From assembly GCF_900111345.1 (NCBI RefSeq), contig NZ_FOGY01000010.1, forward strand, positions 1 through 64,000: 64,000 nt of DNA, written 5' to 3'. The position numbers and the translations under genes are program-made. This DNA comes from Psychrobacillus sp. OK032. Its GTDB lineage: Bacteria; Bacillota; Bacilli; Bacillales_A; Planococcaceae. The notes beneath the pieces are model-generated. The model saw only the letters and a program-made list of their open reading frames with translations, searched no databases and was not told the DNA's origin. How positions within the stretch are numbered: position 1 is the stretch's first letter; every line of letters begins with the position of its first letter. Positions 1-8,551 of this stretch are shown here, piece by piece.

Positions 1-41
1 CGCCAGCGTTCGTCCTGAGCCAGGATCAAACTCTCCATAAT
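1..41 (-). rRNA. rrs: 16S ribosomal RNA, 5' end (partial)
   Basis: Read on the minus strand, this stretch carries the universally conserved 16S start (AGAGTTTGATCCTGGCTCAG, the 27F site) followed by GACGAACGCTGGCG. Aligning to E. coli numbering puts nucleotide 1 near position 41. The gene runs out of the window at position 1, so only about 41 nt are present. It probably opens an rRNA operon, which would follow this ribosomal-protein cluster in the direction of transcription. Confidence 0.97.
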
Positions 42-106
42 AGAGAACTTAAAAAGCTCATTTTGTTTTGCTGGCATCATCATTAAATGATGTCATAATT
101 GTTTTG

Positions 107-136
107 CTATTAGACTAAAATAAATTAGTCCGTCAA
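107..136 (-). promoter_or_regulatory. possible rrn P2 promoter
   Basis: On the minus strand TTGACG is followed after 18 nt by TAATAG. The -35 is good and the -10 is poor. Bacillus rRNA operons often have tandem promoters, so this could be a second one nearer the 16S gene. A local hairpin (GACTAA...TTAGTC) overlaps the spacer. Weak call. Confidence 0.3.
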
Positions 137-216
137 GCTATATTTCTTAACGTTTTGCATGTTCAGTTTTCAATGTTCATGTTGTTTAAGTTGTCGTTTG
201 TTTTGGCGACCTTTGT

Positions 217-246
217 ATCTTAACATCGTTTTAACATGAATGTCAA
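217..246 (-). promoter_or_regulatory. rRNA operon promoter (SigA type)
   Basis: On the minus strand a perfect -35 TTGACA is followed after 18 nt by TAAGAT, which places transcription start near 210. Downstream, around 150-180, lies TTGAAAACTGAACATG, which resembles the conserved leader of Bacillales 16S transcripts. This supports a genuine rrn promoter about 170 nt upstream of the mature 16S end. The divergent gene starts only about 50 nt away on the plus strand. Confidence 0.6.
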
Positions 247-295
247 CACTAAAACATAAAGTTTATTAAAATGATTTGAAAAGGTGCGTGTTACT

Positions 296-955
296 TTGAA
301 AAGAACGCTATTGTTAGTTGGTTCATTCACAATATTAATCACCCTGTTTTTCATCGTTCCAAGAAATTACCCCTCTATACTACCTGTTTTTCAATTAACA
401 GAAAAACCAACTGTTATTTCTAAAGGAACTTATGGAAAAACAGTTACCATCGATTTAACTTTTGGAAAAGAGGAAATCGAAACCTTGCTAAAAGATTTAA
501 AAGCACCTTATCCACATTTTTTTATAAGCACAGAGTGGATGGAACGATCTGCGCCCATAATAAAGACTATGCAAGATAAACATATTCCGATTGGGCTTTT
601 AGGTCAGGATGGTGCAATTTATATAGAGGATCCTGCTTTATTTCAAAAAGAAGTGGATCACTTTGAGAAAGTAATGGGCGAAAAACCACTTTGGTTTCGG
701 ACGAAGGATTATCAATTCCCAGTGGAGGTACAAGAAGTTGCTTGGCAGCAGGAAGTAAATCTACTTAGTTCCAGTAAGTATTGGGATGAAGAAGTTCCTG
801 TGCTCACAAAAGGAGATGTCCTTTCCGTACCACTTCATCAAGAAGAACGGGTTGATATAAAGCAACTCACAAAACTTTTAAAGTCTCAATCATTTTTACC
901 TATCGAACAAAATATATTCGGTTTAAAGATGAATACAAAAACGTTCCCTGAATAG
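296..955 (+). CDS. PdaB-like polysaccharide deacetylase homologue lacking catalytic motifs
   Basis: This 219-residue protein starts with one hydrophobic segment (residues 4-21), a signal anchor. I chose the TTG at 296 because AAAAGGTG lies 9 nt upstream; a GTG at 284 gives four more residues. The gene holds the place of pdaB (next to kbaA, gerD, salA and cwlD in Bacillus), and the protein aligns along its length with the NodB-fold spore protein PdaB, for example FFISTEWMERSAPIIK against FFLSASWAERHPDIVK. The catalytic signatures are gone: the TFD metal-binding Asp is TFG (residue 57), the HEIG region reads HIPIG, and the FRPPYG motif reads FRTKDY. The reading frame is intact. I infer a pseudoenzyme or structural relative of PdaB rather than an active deacetylase. 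Confidence 0.75.
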   Translation: MKRTLLLVGSFTILITLFFIVPRNYPSILPVFQLTEKPTVISKGTYGKTVTIDLTFGKEEIETLLKDLKAPYPHFFISTEWMERSAPIIKTMQDKHIPIGLLGQDGAIYIEDPALFQKEVDHFEKVMGEKPLWFRTKDYQFPVEVQEVAWQQEVNLLSSSKYWDEEVPVLTKGDVLSVPLHQEERVDIKQLTKLLKSQSFLPIEQNIFGLKMNTKTFPE

Positions 956-975
956 AATGCATATGCCAGTGTTGC

Positions 976-1014
976 AAAAAAACCGCCATGACAATCATTC
1001 GTCATGGCGGTTTT
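976..1014. terminator. bidirectional intrinsic terminator
   Basis: The inverted repeat AACCGCCATGAC / GTCATGGCGGTT has a loop of 8 nt, an A-run on the left and TTTT on the right. It lies between the convergent PdaB-like gene and kbaA and can end transcription from both. Confidence 0.85.
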
Positions 1015-1017
1015 CAT

Positions 1018-1695
1018 TTAATTTGTCTTAGCAGCAGCTTCTCTTCTCTTTTTTCTGCGTGCTTCTAATTTCAAGCGATCCACGTCTGATTTTGCATTGT
1101 ATTTTGGCAAAGCTAATAATTGGTAAGCATTTACCGCAAGAATTGGGAATAATAATAATGTCACCCAACTATCCACATTATCTGCTCGTACCATTAAAAC
1201 TGGTAACCATTCAAGTGTGGATACAACAATCATAAAAAACAATGCAGAAATAAGAGTATGTTTTTTGGTCATATTCGCTTTTGCAATGGCAACTACTATA
1301 GCCGTTATTATTAATATCGCAAGTAAAATAACATACAGCCAAATTTGTTCAGCCGTTTCTGCATTTGGGCGGAAGCGGAACATGATTAAATCAAAAATAA
1401 CAATCACAATAATGAGTAATTGAACCCAATTCCAAAGTGTAAGCGTCTTAAAAATATTAACACCCATTTGATGAATCGTTAAGTAAGCAAAATAACCCAT
1501 TTGTGCAATCACGCTTACTGTAAAGCCCATAACGATCATAAAAGCAAAAGCGGCAAAAAATTCACCCCATTGACCTGTCTCAAAATATTTCGCAAAAGCA
1601 TCATCCCACCGTATAAATAAACCAAAAATACCGGTAATGACTCCACCGATCAACATGGCATTTAGAAAAAATTTAAACCAATTTCGTATAGTCAC
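1018..1695 (-). CDS. kbaA: KbaA, activator of the KinB pathway to sporulation
   Basis: This 225-residue integral membrane protein has about six hydrophobic segments and a basic C-terminal tail (KLEARRKKRREAAAK). In B. subtilis KbaA is needed for full KinB histidine-kinase signalling into the Spo0A phosphorelay. The match is clear over most of the length, including QMGYFAYLTIHQMG and ALFFMIVVSTLEWLPVL, and the gene sits beside gerD as expected. The start is GTG at 1695 with GGAGGAAA 9 nt upstream. The protein is about 25 residues longer than the B. subtilis one, mainly in the tail. Confidence 0.9.
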   Translation of the reverse strand: MTIRNWFKFFLNAMLIGGVITGIFGLFIRWDDAFAKYFETGQWGEFFAAFAFMIVMGFTVSVIAQMGYFAYLTIHQMGVNIFKTLTLWNWVQLLIIVIVIFDLIMFRFRPNAETAEQIWLYVILLAILIITAIVVAIAKANMTKKHTLISALFFMIVVSTLEWLPVLMVRADNVDSWVTLLLFPILAVNAYQLLALPKYNAKSDVDRLKLEARRKKRREAAAKTN

Positions 1696-1832
1696 AGCAA
1701 AATTTCCTCCAACTTTTCTATTTCTTCCCCTTTAAATTGTAACAACCATTTACCCAAAAATCTATTTCTTCCTAGTTACTATACATATTTCTGAAACAAA
1801 TGTGAACAATAATTGAAAGGACGGTGACGATT

Positions 1833-2426
1833 ATGAAGTATTTTGCGCTTATTTTATTATGTCTTGGGCTTCTTGCTGGTTGTAGCGGTTCTCCTGCTCC
1901 TCCCTCTTATGAGGAAAATAAAAAAATGCTCATAGATGCGTTGCAAACAGAAGATGGTAAAAAGGCTATTCGAACGCTTCTAGACGATCCACAATTTAAA
2001 GAGCTGCTAGTAATTGACAGTGAGCAAGTAAAGAAATCCGTTGAAGAAACAATGTTATCAAAAAAAGCAGAAGAATTTTGGAAGGAAGTATACCAAGATC
2101 CTAAATTTTCGGAGACAATGGCAAAAAGTATGGTGAAGCAACAAGAAGAACTTATGAAAGCACTAATGAAGGACCCCACTTATTTACAAGACTTGGAAAG
2201 CTTTTTTGGCTCTGCTGACATGAAAAAAGAATTAGGGAAAGTGCTGCAATCCAGTGATATGAGGAAAGAGATGCAAAAGGTTGTAGAAGAAACGATTCAA
2301 AGTCCTTCATTACAAACAAAGTGGCAAAAACTAGTAGAAGAAGCCGGTACACAAAAAGAAAGTGGCGGCGGATCCAAAGGGCAATCGGGTTCTCCTGATG
2401 AGAAGAAACAAGAAACGGAAAAATAA
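1833..2426 (+). CDS. gerD: GerD spore germination lipoprotein
   Basis: This is a 197-residue lipoprotein. The signal peptide MKYFALILLCLGLLAGC has its lipobox LAGC with Cys17. The ATG at 1833 is preferred over the GTG at 1824 because the Shine-Dalgarno region (GAAAGGACGG) would overlap the GTG. GerD is a spore inner-membrane lipoprotein needed to cluster GerA-type nutrient receptors into the germinosome. The body matches B. subtilis GerD closely (EDGKKAI, LVIDSE, SKKAEEFWKEV, LMKDPTY). The C-terminus is a polar Gly/Ser/Lys/Glu tail. Divergent from kbaA and convergent with salA. Confidence 0.93.
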   Translation: MKYFALILLCLGLLAGCSGSPAPPSYEENKKMLIDALQTEDGKKAIRTLLDDPQFKELLVIDSEQVKKSVEETMLSKKAEEFWKEVYQDPKFSETMAKSMVKQQEELMKALMKDPTYLQDLESFFGSADMKKELGKVLQSSDMRKEMQKVVEETIQSPSLQTKWQKLVEEAGTQKESGGGSKGQSGSPDEKKQETEK

Positions 2427-2455
2427 GGCCGCTCCCCTTGTGGAAACGGCCTTTT
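2425..2455. terminator. bidirectional terminator between gerD and salA
   Basis: AAGGCCG / CGGCCTT forms a stem with an internal TCC/GGA pairing and T/A runs on both sides. It overlaps the gerD stop codon and ends 2 nt before the salA stop. Confidence 0.75.
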
Positions 2456-2456
2456 C

Positions 2457-3509
2457 TTATGCTTTTTCGATTACTTTTTGTGCAATTTCTAAATAAGTTT
2501 TCCCTGTTTCATGCGTTTCAGCATATACAGAAGGTGCAAAATCGATGTCATTCCAATCCGGCTGTCCTAATGGAAGTTGACCAAGTAATTCTGTACGTAG
2601 TTCGTCCGCAAGCTTCGGACCTCCACCTTTACCGAATACAAATTCACGCTCTCCTGTAGATTTCGCTTCATACCAAGACATATTTTCAATAACTCCAAGT
2701 ATTTCATGATCTGTTTGAAGTGCCATTGCACCTGCTCTTGCCGCAACGAAAGCAGCTGTTGGATGCGGTGTTGTTACTACAATCTCTTTGGAAGCCGGTA
2801 ACATTTGATGAATGTCTAATGCAACATCTCCAGTGCCTGGCGGTAAATCTAAAAGTAAGAAATCTAACTCTCCCCACTCGACATCTTTGAAAAATTGATC
2901 TAATACTTTCCCAAGCATTGGACCACGCCATACGACTGGTGTATTATTTTCAACGAAGAACCCCATAGAGATCACTTTTACCCCTTTGCGTTCTACTGGA
3001 ATAATACGGTCATCTTTTATTTGTGGGGTATCTTTTACACCCATCATATCTGGCACACTAAATCCATAAATGTCTGCATCTACTAGTCCAACCTTTTTGC
3101 CTAGACGTGCAAGTGCTACAGCTAAGTTAACCGATACAGTGGATTTACCAACTCCCCCCTTACCAGAAGCAATAGAGATGATCTTTACTTTGCTATTAGG
3201 GGAAAGAATGCTCTCGCTGTCACTTTCTTTTGCTTTCCCGCGGAACTGCTCTAATGCTTCTTTTGGTAACTCTTCAAAGCGGATACCTACTGTTGCTGCT
3301 CCTGCATTTTTCAATACTTCTACAACTTTACTTTGTAGTTGCATTTGCTCTGCAGAATTTATTTTGGCAATCGCTAGTTTGACACTGACATGATTTTTTT
3401 CTTCTTTTATGGAAACTGTGGATATTCCGTTGGTTTCTTCTAAAGTTCTATGTAAAAATGGATCATTTAATTCGCCAAGTAACGCACGAACTTGTTGTTC
3501 ATTAATCAT
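2457..3509 (-). CDS. salA: SalA, Mrp/NBP35-family P-loop ATPase
   Basis: 350 residues. An N-terminal MIP18/DUF59-like domain (about residues 1-90) is followed by an Mrp-type ATPase with the deviant Walker A GKGGVGKST (about 116-124), VDADIYGFSVPDMMG, and the switch LLLDLPPGTGD. The family carries Fe-S clusters in many bacteria. In B. subtilis the orthologue SalA is a regulator that lowers scoC expression and so raises exoprotease production. The position between gerD and cwlD is conserved. ATG at 3509 has AAAGGGGAG about 9 nt upstream. Confidence 0.92.
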   Translation of the reverse strand: MINEQQVRALLGELNDPFLHRTLEETNGISTVSIKEEKNHVSVKLAIAKINSAEQMQLQSKVVEVLKNAGAATVGIRFEELPKEALEQFRGKAKESDSESILSPNSKVKIISIASGKGGVGKSTVSVNLAVALARLGKKVGLVDADIYGFSVPDMMGVKDTPQIKDDRIIPVERKGVKVISMGFFVENNTPVVWRGPMLGKVLDQFFKDVEWGELDFLLLDLPPGTGDVALDIHQMLPASKEIVVTTPHPTAAFVAARAGAMALQTDHEILGVIENMSWYEAKSTGEREFVFGKGGGPKLADELRTELLGQLPLGQPDWNDIDFAPSVYAETHETGKTYLEIAQKVIEKA

Positions 3510-3586
3510 CTGTAGACACTCCCCTTTAGTTAACTATTCGCAATATAGTATACCATATACGAGTGTCTACATTCCCAAACATTAGC

Positions 3587-4306
3587 TTAGTAGATATTGT
3601 CTTCTACAAAACGGAGTACTCCAGCTGAAATGGCATCAACCATTTCATTTTGGTATTTATCCGATTGCAGTAATTCTCGCTCTTCATTGTTACTTATAAA
3701 GCCTGTTTCCACTAACACTGCCGGTGCCTTTGCTTTTTTCAAAATATACACCTGTTTAATAGCAAGTGCTTCTCTTTCCGTATTGCCTATTCTTTCTCTA
3801 ATGGAACCTTGAATGGACTTGGCTAAAAGTTCTCCTCCATCGTGACCTTCCGCATGATAAAATACTTGTGCACCACGCCATCTTTCTTCAGGCACTGCAT
3901 TCACATGTAAGCTAAGGACAAGATCAGCTTCAGAATTGTTCATAATTTCTTCCCGAAGGAGTAAATCTGCCCGCTTTCTAGCACGAGTTGTCGGAAAGTC
4001 TTCATCCGGATTATGTTCTGCTACTGCATCTCCTTCTTTCGTACGCGTCATGACGACTGTAGCTCCTTGTGCTTTTAGCTTTTTCTCTAATTTTAGTGAC
4101 ATAGCTAGTGTAATATCACGCTCCACTACTTCCCCATAACTTGCACCACCATCTATTCCCCCGTGCCCAGGATCAATGACAATTTTTACACCACTTAACG
4201 GATTTGGCAGGAAAAAACCAGTGTCACTTGCCTTCGTTCCATAAATAACGGCAAGCAAAGATATTAAAAACAATACGAAGATGATTATCCACTTTTTCAG
4301 GTTCAC
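3587..4306 (-). CDS. cwlD: CwlD, N-acetylmuramoyl-L-alanine amidase of spore cortex
   Basis: This Amidase_3 zinc hydrolase of about 239 residues has an N-terminal membrane anchor (KKWIIIFVLFLISLLAVIYG). Zinc and active-site motifs are visible: IDPGHGGIDGG with the first His, the Glu in VERDITLA, SLHVNA with the second His, and VETGFISN with the catalytic Glu. CwlD cleaves the peptide side chain from muramic acid so that PdaA can form muramic-delta-lactam in cortex peptidoglycan. The start is uncertain. The open frame reaches a TTG at 4342, but the only Shine-Dalgarno (AAAAAGGAG) lies just before GTG 4306 and CTG 4300. GTG is very close to it, and CTG has the ideal 8-nt spacing. Confidence 0.9.
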   Translation of the reverse strand: MNLKKWIIIFVLFLISLLAVIYGTKASDTGFFLPNPLSGVKIVIDPGHGGIDGGASYGEVVERDITLAMSLKLEKKLKAQGATVVMTRTKEGDAVAEHNPDEDFPTTRARKRADLLLREEIMNNSEADLVLSLHVNAVPEERWRGAQVFYHAEGHDGGELLAKSIQGSIRERIGNTEREALAIKQVYILKKAKAPAVLVETGFISNNEERELLQSDKYQNEMVDAISAGVLRFVEDNIY

Positions 4307-4391
4307 CGCTCCTTTTTCACTCATTATACGTAGAAGGGACAAAGAGTATGATAGCTTTTAGTTAGTCATTTTCGATTCAGTAGATTCCTTT

Positions 4392-5020
4392 TTAATCTCT
4401 TAATACGCAGCCGTTTTTCTTAAATATTTGCATCATATGCTCGTTGCTTTCATCTGTACTTCCAACATAATATGTAGCTTTTATGTTCATCATTTGCGCA
4501 AGTGTAATTTTGTGTATTTCTGTGCCTAGACCCATCCCACGCATTTCTGGAACAACGCCAAAGTAGAACATCCTTCCTTCCTCTTTTGTTCCTATCTCAA
4601 TATGTGGAATACTTATTCCAACTAATTTTCGACCTTTTAAAAAATAGTAGCAATTACTTCTCCAGTCTTCCCCTAACTCATTACTTATGGAAGTCATCAC
4701 TTGCTCGATTGGCTATTCATATGCTTCCGCAAATTCCTCATCTGTCATTAAACCTTCTGCTAATGAATGAAATAAAAGATTTCCTTCCAATTCGTTCTCG
4801 TCTTCTAAATGCTTCGTGTACTCCACAATAGTAGAAATCCTTCTAAATCCAATTGCTAGTAACCAGACGCCTCGGCCATTAGTATTGACAAATAGTCAAT
4901 TTGCTCTTCCTCGTAATCCTTCATAATTTTTGTACATGCTTCTTTATAATCTTCTGTTAACTTCACTTGATCGACTAAACAATAATTTTTCTCATTTTTG
5001 ATCATATTGAACAACTCCAT
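4392..5020 (-). pseudogene. GNAT-family acetyltransferase, disrupted by a frameshift and an amber stop
   Basis: An ATG at 5020 with a perfect AAAGGAGG opens a frame (MELFNMIKNEKNYC...) that ends at a TAG at 4856-4858. Loss of one base near 4865 puts the continuation (WLLAIGFRRISTIVEYTKHL) in the next frame. That frame then meets an in-frame TAG at 4713-4715 after FAEAYE. Beyond it the C-terminal part is intact and carries the GNAT acetyl-CoA loop VVPEMRGMGLGTEI, ending at 4392. Together the pieces make one N-acetyltransferase of about 208 residues. The substrate is unknown. Both lesions were read directly; a sequencing error could explain one but hardly both. Confidence 0.8.
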
Positions 5021-5043
5021 TTGTTTTCCTCCTTTTGATAACT

Positions 5044-5081
5044 AAAAAAAGCACTTCCCAATAATTTTCGGGAAGTGCTTT
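5044..5081 (-). terminator. terminator of the rplM-rpsI operon
   Basis: A 12-bp perfect stem (AAAGCACTTCCC / GGGAAGTGCTTT) with a 10-nt loop is followed by a seven-U run on the minus strand, about 20 nt after the rpsI stop. Confidence 0.92.
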
Positions 5082-5098
5082 GAACTGATAATATAAAA

Positions 5099-5491
5099 TT
5101 AACGTTTTGAGAACTGAGGTGCACGACGAGCGCCTTTAAGTCCTGGTTTTTTACGTTCTTTCATACGTGGGTCACGTGTTAAGAATCCTGCAGATTTTAA
5201 TGCTGAACGGAAATCAGGGTCTACTGTAAGTAATGCACGTGCAATACCGTGACGGATTGCTCCTGCTTGACCTGTGAATCCACCACCATTAACATTTACA
5301 TGAATATCGTAGCTACCTAAAGTTTGAGTAGTTACTAATGGTTGTTTAATAACTTCACGTAAAGTTTCATATGGTACGTAATCTTCTACGTCACGTTTGT
5401 TGATAATAATTTTTCCTTCGCCCGGTACTAAACGTACGCGTGCTACTGAACTTTTACGGCGACCAGTGCCGATATATTGAACTTGTGCCAA
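5099..5491 (-). CDS. rpsI: 30S ribosomal protein S9
   Basis: 130 residues from a TTG at 5491, which has AGGAGG 8 nt upstream. The longer open frame back to 5530 adds residues with no counterpart in S9. The protein begins [20 protein letters not shown] and ends in the invariant RRAPQFSKR tail that reaches the P-site tRNA. Cotranscribed with rplM, 22 nt downstream of it. Confidence 0.97.
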   Translation of the reverse strand: MAQVQYIGTGRRKSSVARVRLVPGEGKIIINKRDVEDYVPYETLREVIKQPLVTTQTLGSYDIHVNVNGGGFTGQAGAIRHGIARALLTVDPDFRSALKSAGFLTRDPRMKERKKPGLKGARRAPQFSKR

Positions 5492-5513
5492 GTGTATGTC
5501 CTCCTCTAATTTA

Positions 5514-5951
5514 TTATCCGCGAAGCTCATATGCTTCTGGTTGTTGTGCTGCGTGTGGATGCTCTGCTCCAGCGTAAACGTTTAGTTTAGAAAACATTTG
5601 ACGTCCTAAAGAGTTTTTAGGAAGCATTCCTTTGATTGCTAATTCGATCATTCTCGTTGGGTACTTAGTACGCATTTCTAAAGCAGTACGTTGTTTAAGT
5701 CCACCAGTGTATTGTGTGTGACGGTAGTAAATTTTATCATTTAACTTGTTCCCAGTTAAATGAATTTTTTCTGCATTGATAATGATCACGTAATCACCTG
5801 TATCAACGTTTGGTGTAAATGTTGGTTTGTTTTTACCACGTAAAATAGCTGCAACTTCTGAAGCTAGACGACCAAGAGTTTGGCCTTCAGCGTCTACTAC
5901 TAACCATTTACGTTCTACTTCGTGACCTTTAGCCATGAATGTTGTACGCAT
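5514..5951 (-). CDS. rplM: 50S ribosomal protein L13
   Basis: 145 residues, the standard length for L13, which binds early during 50S assembly. Family sequence is clear: [31 protein letters not shown], and [19 protein letters not shown] at 5951 has AGGAGG 9 nt upstream. First gene of the rplM-rpsI operon behind its own promoter. The 100-nt leader may hold the Firmicutes L13 autoregulatory RNA, but I could not confirm that. Confidence 0.97.
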   Translation of the reverse strand: MRTTFMAKGHEVERKWLVVDAEGQTLGRLASEVAAILRGKNKPTFTPNVDTGDYVIIINAEKIHLTGNKLNDKIYYRHTQYTGGLKQRTALEMRTKYPTRMIELAIKGMLPKNSLGRQMFSKLNVYAGAEHPHAAQQPEAYELRG

Positions 5952-6058
5952 GTATTTTGTCCTCCTAATTCAATCATAATCGATCTAAAATTTTCTATAT
6001 CCTCATAACAATAAGTTTCGGGGCTTATATTGTGGGGGTAATGAAAATACCATACATC

Positions 6059-6087
6059 ATCTTAACCCGAATACGTCATTTAGTCAA
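6059..6087 (-). promoter_or_regulatory. SigA promoter of rplM-rpsI
   Basis: TTGACT, 17 nt, TAAGAT on the minus strand, giving a start near 6052 and a leader of about 100 nt before rplM. A GTGTTTT/AAAACAC hairpin lies just upstream and overlaps the -35 side. It could serve as a weak end signal for truA. Confidence 0.8.
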
Positions 6088-6119
6088 GTGTTTTATGAAA
6101 AACACCAGGAAAGGTTGCT

Positions 6120-6869
6120 TCATTGTAAATAGGCTACTTTTTCTAGGTATAAACCGTGTGCTGGCGCTGTTTTTCCAGCATTTTTCCGATTGCATGACTG
6201 CAAGATTTCAGGTACGTCCTCTACACTTTTTTTTCCGATTCCAATTTCCCACAAAGTTCCTGCGATAATTCGAACCATATTATATAAAAACCCATTCCCG
6301 CTAATCTCCATTTGAAGCTGATTCATCTCTTTATCCACTTCCAAACGAATCGAATGGATCGTTCTTACAAAGTCCTTCACACTCGTATTAGATGCACAAA
6401 AACTTGAAAAATCATGCGTTCCAAGCAAATATACAGATGCCTCTCTCATCCACTCAATATTCGGTTTATACCGTTCCACATGCACGCTATAGTTGCGTTC
6501 AAACGGACTATGCACTTCATTCAACGACCAAATATACCGATACGTTTTTCCAACTGCATCATATCTTGCGTGAAATTCTTCCTGCACTTGTTCCACCAAT
6601 AACACACGAATATCTCCTGGAAGTTGTACATTTAATGCCGTTCTCCAACGGTCCATCGGCAATGTAAGTGGACTATCAAAATGGATAACTTGTCCTGTTG
6701 CATGTACACCAGCATCCGTTCTTCCACTAGCAACCACTTTCACAATAGTTCCTTTATGCATTATCTGTAACACACGCTCTAACTCCAACTGAACGGTTCG
6801 TTTCCCCGGTTGCACTTGATAACCTGAAAACGCACTACCATCATAGCTAATAATTGCACGTAGCCTCAT
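6120..6869 (-). CDS. truA: tRNA pseudouridine synthase A (U38-40)
   Basis: 249 residues from the ATG at 6869, 8 nt after GGAGG; the GTG at 6878 overlaps that site. TruA turns uridines 38-40 of the tRNA anticodon arm into pseudouridine. The catalytic Asp is Asp52 in GRTDAGVHATGQ, and the second family motif FLYNMVRIIAGTL is present. It follows ecfT by 15 nt, the order seen in B. subtilis. Confidence 0.96.
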   Translation of the reverse strand: MRLRAIISYDGSAFSGYQVQPGKRTVQLELERVLQIMHKGTIVKVVASGRTDAGVHATGQVIHFDSPLTLPMDRWRTALNVQLPGDIRVLLVEQVQEEFHARYDAVGKTYRYIWSLNEVHSPFERNYSVHVERYKPNIEWMREASVYLLGTHDFSSFCASNTSVKDFVRTIHSIRLEVDKEMNQLQMEISGNGFLYNMVRIIAGTLWEIGIGKKSVEDVPEILQSCNRKNAGKTAPAHGLYLEKVAYLQ

Positions 6870-6884
6870 GGCATACACCTCCGA

Positions 6885-7682
6885 TTACGATCTAAAATAG
6901 ACTAGAACGATCGCTAATATTAGGAGAGTAACGATGATAACCGTATCTTTTGTTGCCCATTCTAATTTACGATATCTCGTTCTTCCTTCTCCACCTTTAT
7001 AACCTCGTACTTCCATAGCAGTCGCCAAATCTTCGGCCCTTTTAAATGCACTAACAAACAAAGGAATTAGTAGCGGAACAATCGCATTCATTCTTTCTTT
7101 CATACTACCAGTTGTCATATCCGAACCTCTCGCCATTTGTGCCTTCATAATTTTATCTGTCTCATCCATTAAAGTTGGGATAAATCTTAACGAGATAGAC
7201 ATCATAAGCGCTAATTCATGTACGGGAAGCTTCCATTTCTTCAATGGATTCAATAATGTTTCTAATGCATCCGTAATCGAAATAGGGGTCGTAGTGAGTG
7301 TTAAAATAGATGTTAAAATAACAAGGACAAAAAAGCGGATGGAAATGAAAATCCCTTGTCGCAATCCTTCTTCATAAATCTTTACAAACTTCCATTCAAA
7401 TATAATTGCACCTTCTCGTGTAAAAAATAAATGCAATAAAAAAGTAAAAATGATTAAAATGACGACAGGCTTCAACCCATTGATCAAAAAGTAAAGTCTA
7501 ATTCTAGACATTCGAATAATCAAAAATATAAACGCAACTAAAATTCCGTATGTAATCCAGTTATTTGCGATAAAAACAACCGCAATAAATAAAAACACAA
7601 AAATCAACTTAGCGCGTGCATCTAACCTATGAATAAATGAATCCCCCGGTATAAATCGACCAAATATCATTTTCTCTAGCAT
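6885..7682 (-). CDS. ecfT: ECF transporter transmembrane coupling protein EcfT
   Basis: 265 residues with several hydrophobic helices and, in the cytoplasmic coupling region, the two x-R-G motifs typical of EcfT (MARGSDM and VRGYKGG) that dock into the ATPase grooves. It joins EcfA1/EcfA2 to interchangeable vitamin-specific S components encoded elsewhere (group II ECF system). Its ATG overlaps the ecfA2 stop as TAATG, so translation is probably coupled. Confidence 0.95.
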   Translation of the reverse strand: MLEKMIFGRFIPGDSFIHRLDARAKLIFVFLFIAVVFIANNWITYGILVAFIFLIIRMSRIRLYFLINGLKPVVILIIFTFLLHLFFTREGAIIFEWKFVKIYEEGLRQGIFISIRFFVLVILTSILTLTTTPISITDALETLLNPLKKWKLPVHELALMMSISLRFIPTLMDETDKIMKAQMARGSDMTTGSMKERMNAIVPLLIPLFVSAFKRAEDLATAMEVRGYKGGEGRTRYRKLEWATKDTVIIVTLLILAIVLVYFRS

Positions 7683-8551
7683 TATAACTCACGCTCCTTC
7701 TTCAAAAATAGCGCAAGCTCTTCTGCTAACATCTCTTCTGTTAAACAAAGAACAGGTAACTTCTTCCCCATCATTTGTTCTACCTTTTTCTGAAACTTGA
7801 TACTCTGAGGGAGTTCTAAACGATAATCCATCAAACGACCTTCATCAGAGAAAATTTCTTGTGGTGTTCCTGCTAATACACATTTACCATCATGCATAAT
7901 AGCAATACGATCAGCGTATCTCGCAGCATCTTCCATACTATGTGTCACTAATACTGTCGTTAATCCTTTTTCTTTGTGAAGACGATAAAACAAATCCATT
8001 ATTTCTTTTCTACCTCTTGGATCTAAACCTGCTGTTGGCTCATCTAATACTAACACTTCCGGATTCATCGCAAGAACTCCCGCAATTGCGACACGTCTCA
8101 TTTGCCCTCCTGATAAATCAAAAGGTGATTTTTCCAATACTTCATCCGGTAGGCCAAGTAAATTTACTAGTTCAATGGCGCGGTGTTTCGCTTCTTCTTC
8201 CGGCACTCCAAAATTCATAGGACCAAACATAATATCTTTCAAAACCGTTTCATCAAATAATTGATGCTCTGGAAATTGAAATACGATACCCACTTTTTGT
8301 CTTACTTTTCGAAGCTGCTTATTTCTCTTCTCTGCCTTAACTTCCACATCACCAATTTTAATGGTACCTTCCGTCGGCTTTAATAAAGCATTCAAATGCT
8401 GCAAAACAGTTGACTTACCTGAACCAGTATGCCCAATAATCGCTTGATACGATCCAGAAGGGATATGTAGATCTACATCAAAAAGTGCCCTTTTTTCAAA
8501 TGGGGTATTTTTCGCATAGGCGTAACTTACTTGTTGAAGTGTGATGTCCAT
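7682..8551 (-). CDS. ecfA2: ECF transporter ATPase EcfA2
   Basis: 289 residues. ABC ATPase with Walker A GHTGSGKST (about 40-48), Q-loop region VFQFPEHQLF, signature LSGGQMRRVAIAG, and Walker B VLVLDEPTAGLDP with the switch His in VLVTHSMED. It pairs with EcfA1 to drive uptake of vitamins such as riboflavin, biotin or folate through EcfT. Its start overlaps the ecfA1 end by 25 nt. Confidence 0.95.
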   Translation of the reverse strand: MDITLQQVSYAYAKNTPFEKRALFDVDLHIPSGSYQAIIGHTGSGKSTVLQHLNALLKPTEGTIKIGDVEVKAEKRNKQLRKVRQKVGIVFQFPEHQLFDETVLKDIMFGPMNFGVPEEEAKHRAIELVNLLGLPDEVLEKSPFDLSGGQMRRVAIAGVLAMNPEVLVLDEPTAGLDPRGRKEIMDLFYRLHKEKGLTTVLVTHSMEDAARYADRIAIMHDGKCVLAGTPQEIFSDEGRLMDYRLELPQSIKFQKKVEQMMGKKLPVLCLTEEMLAEELALFLKKEREL

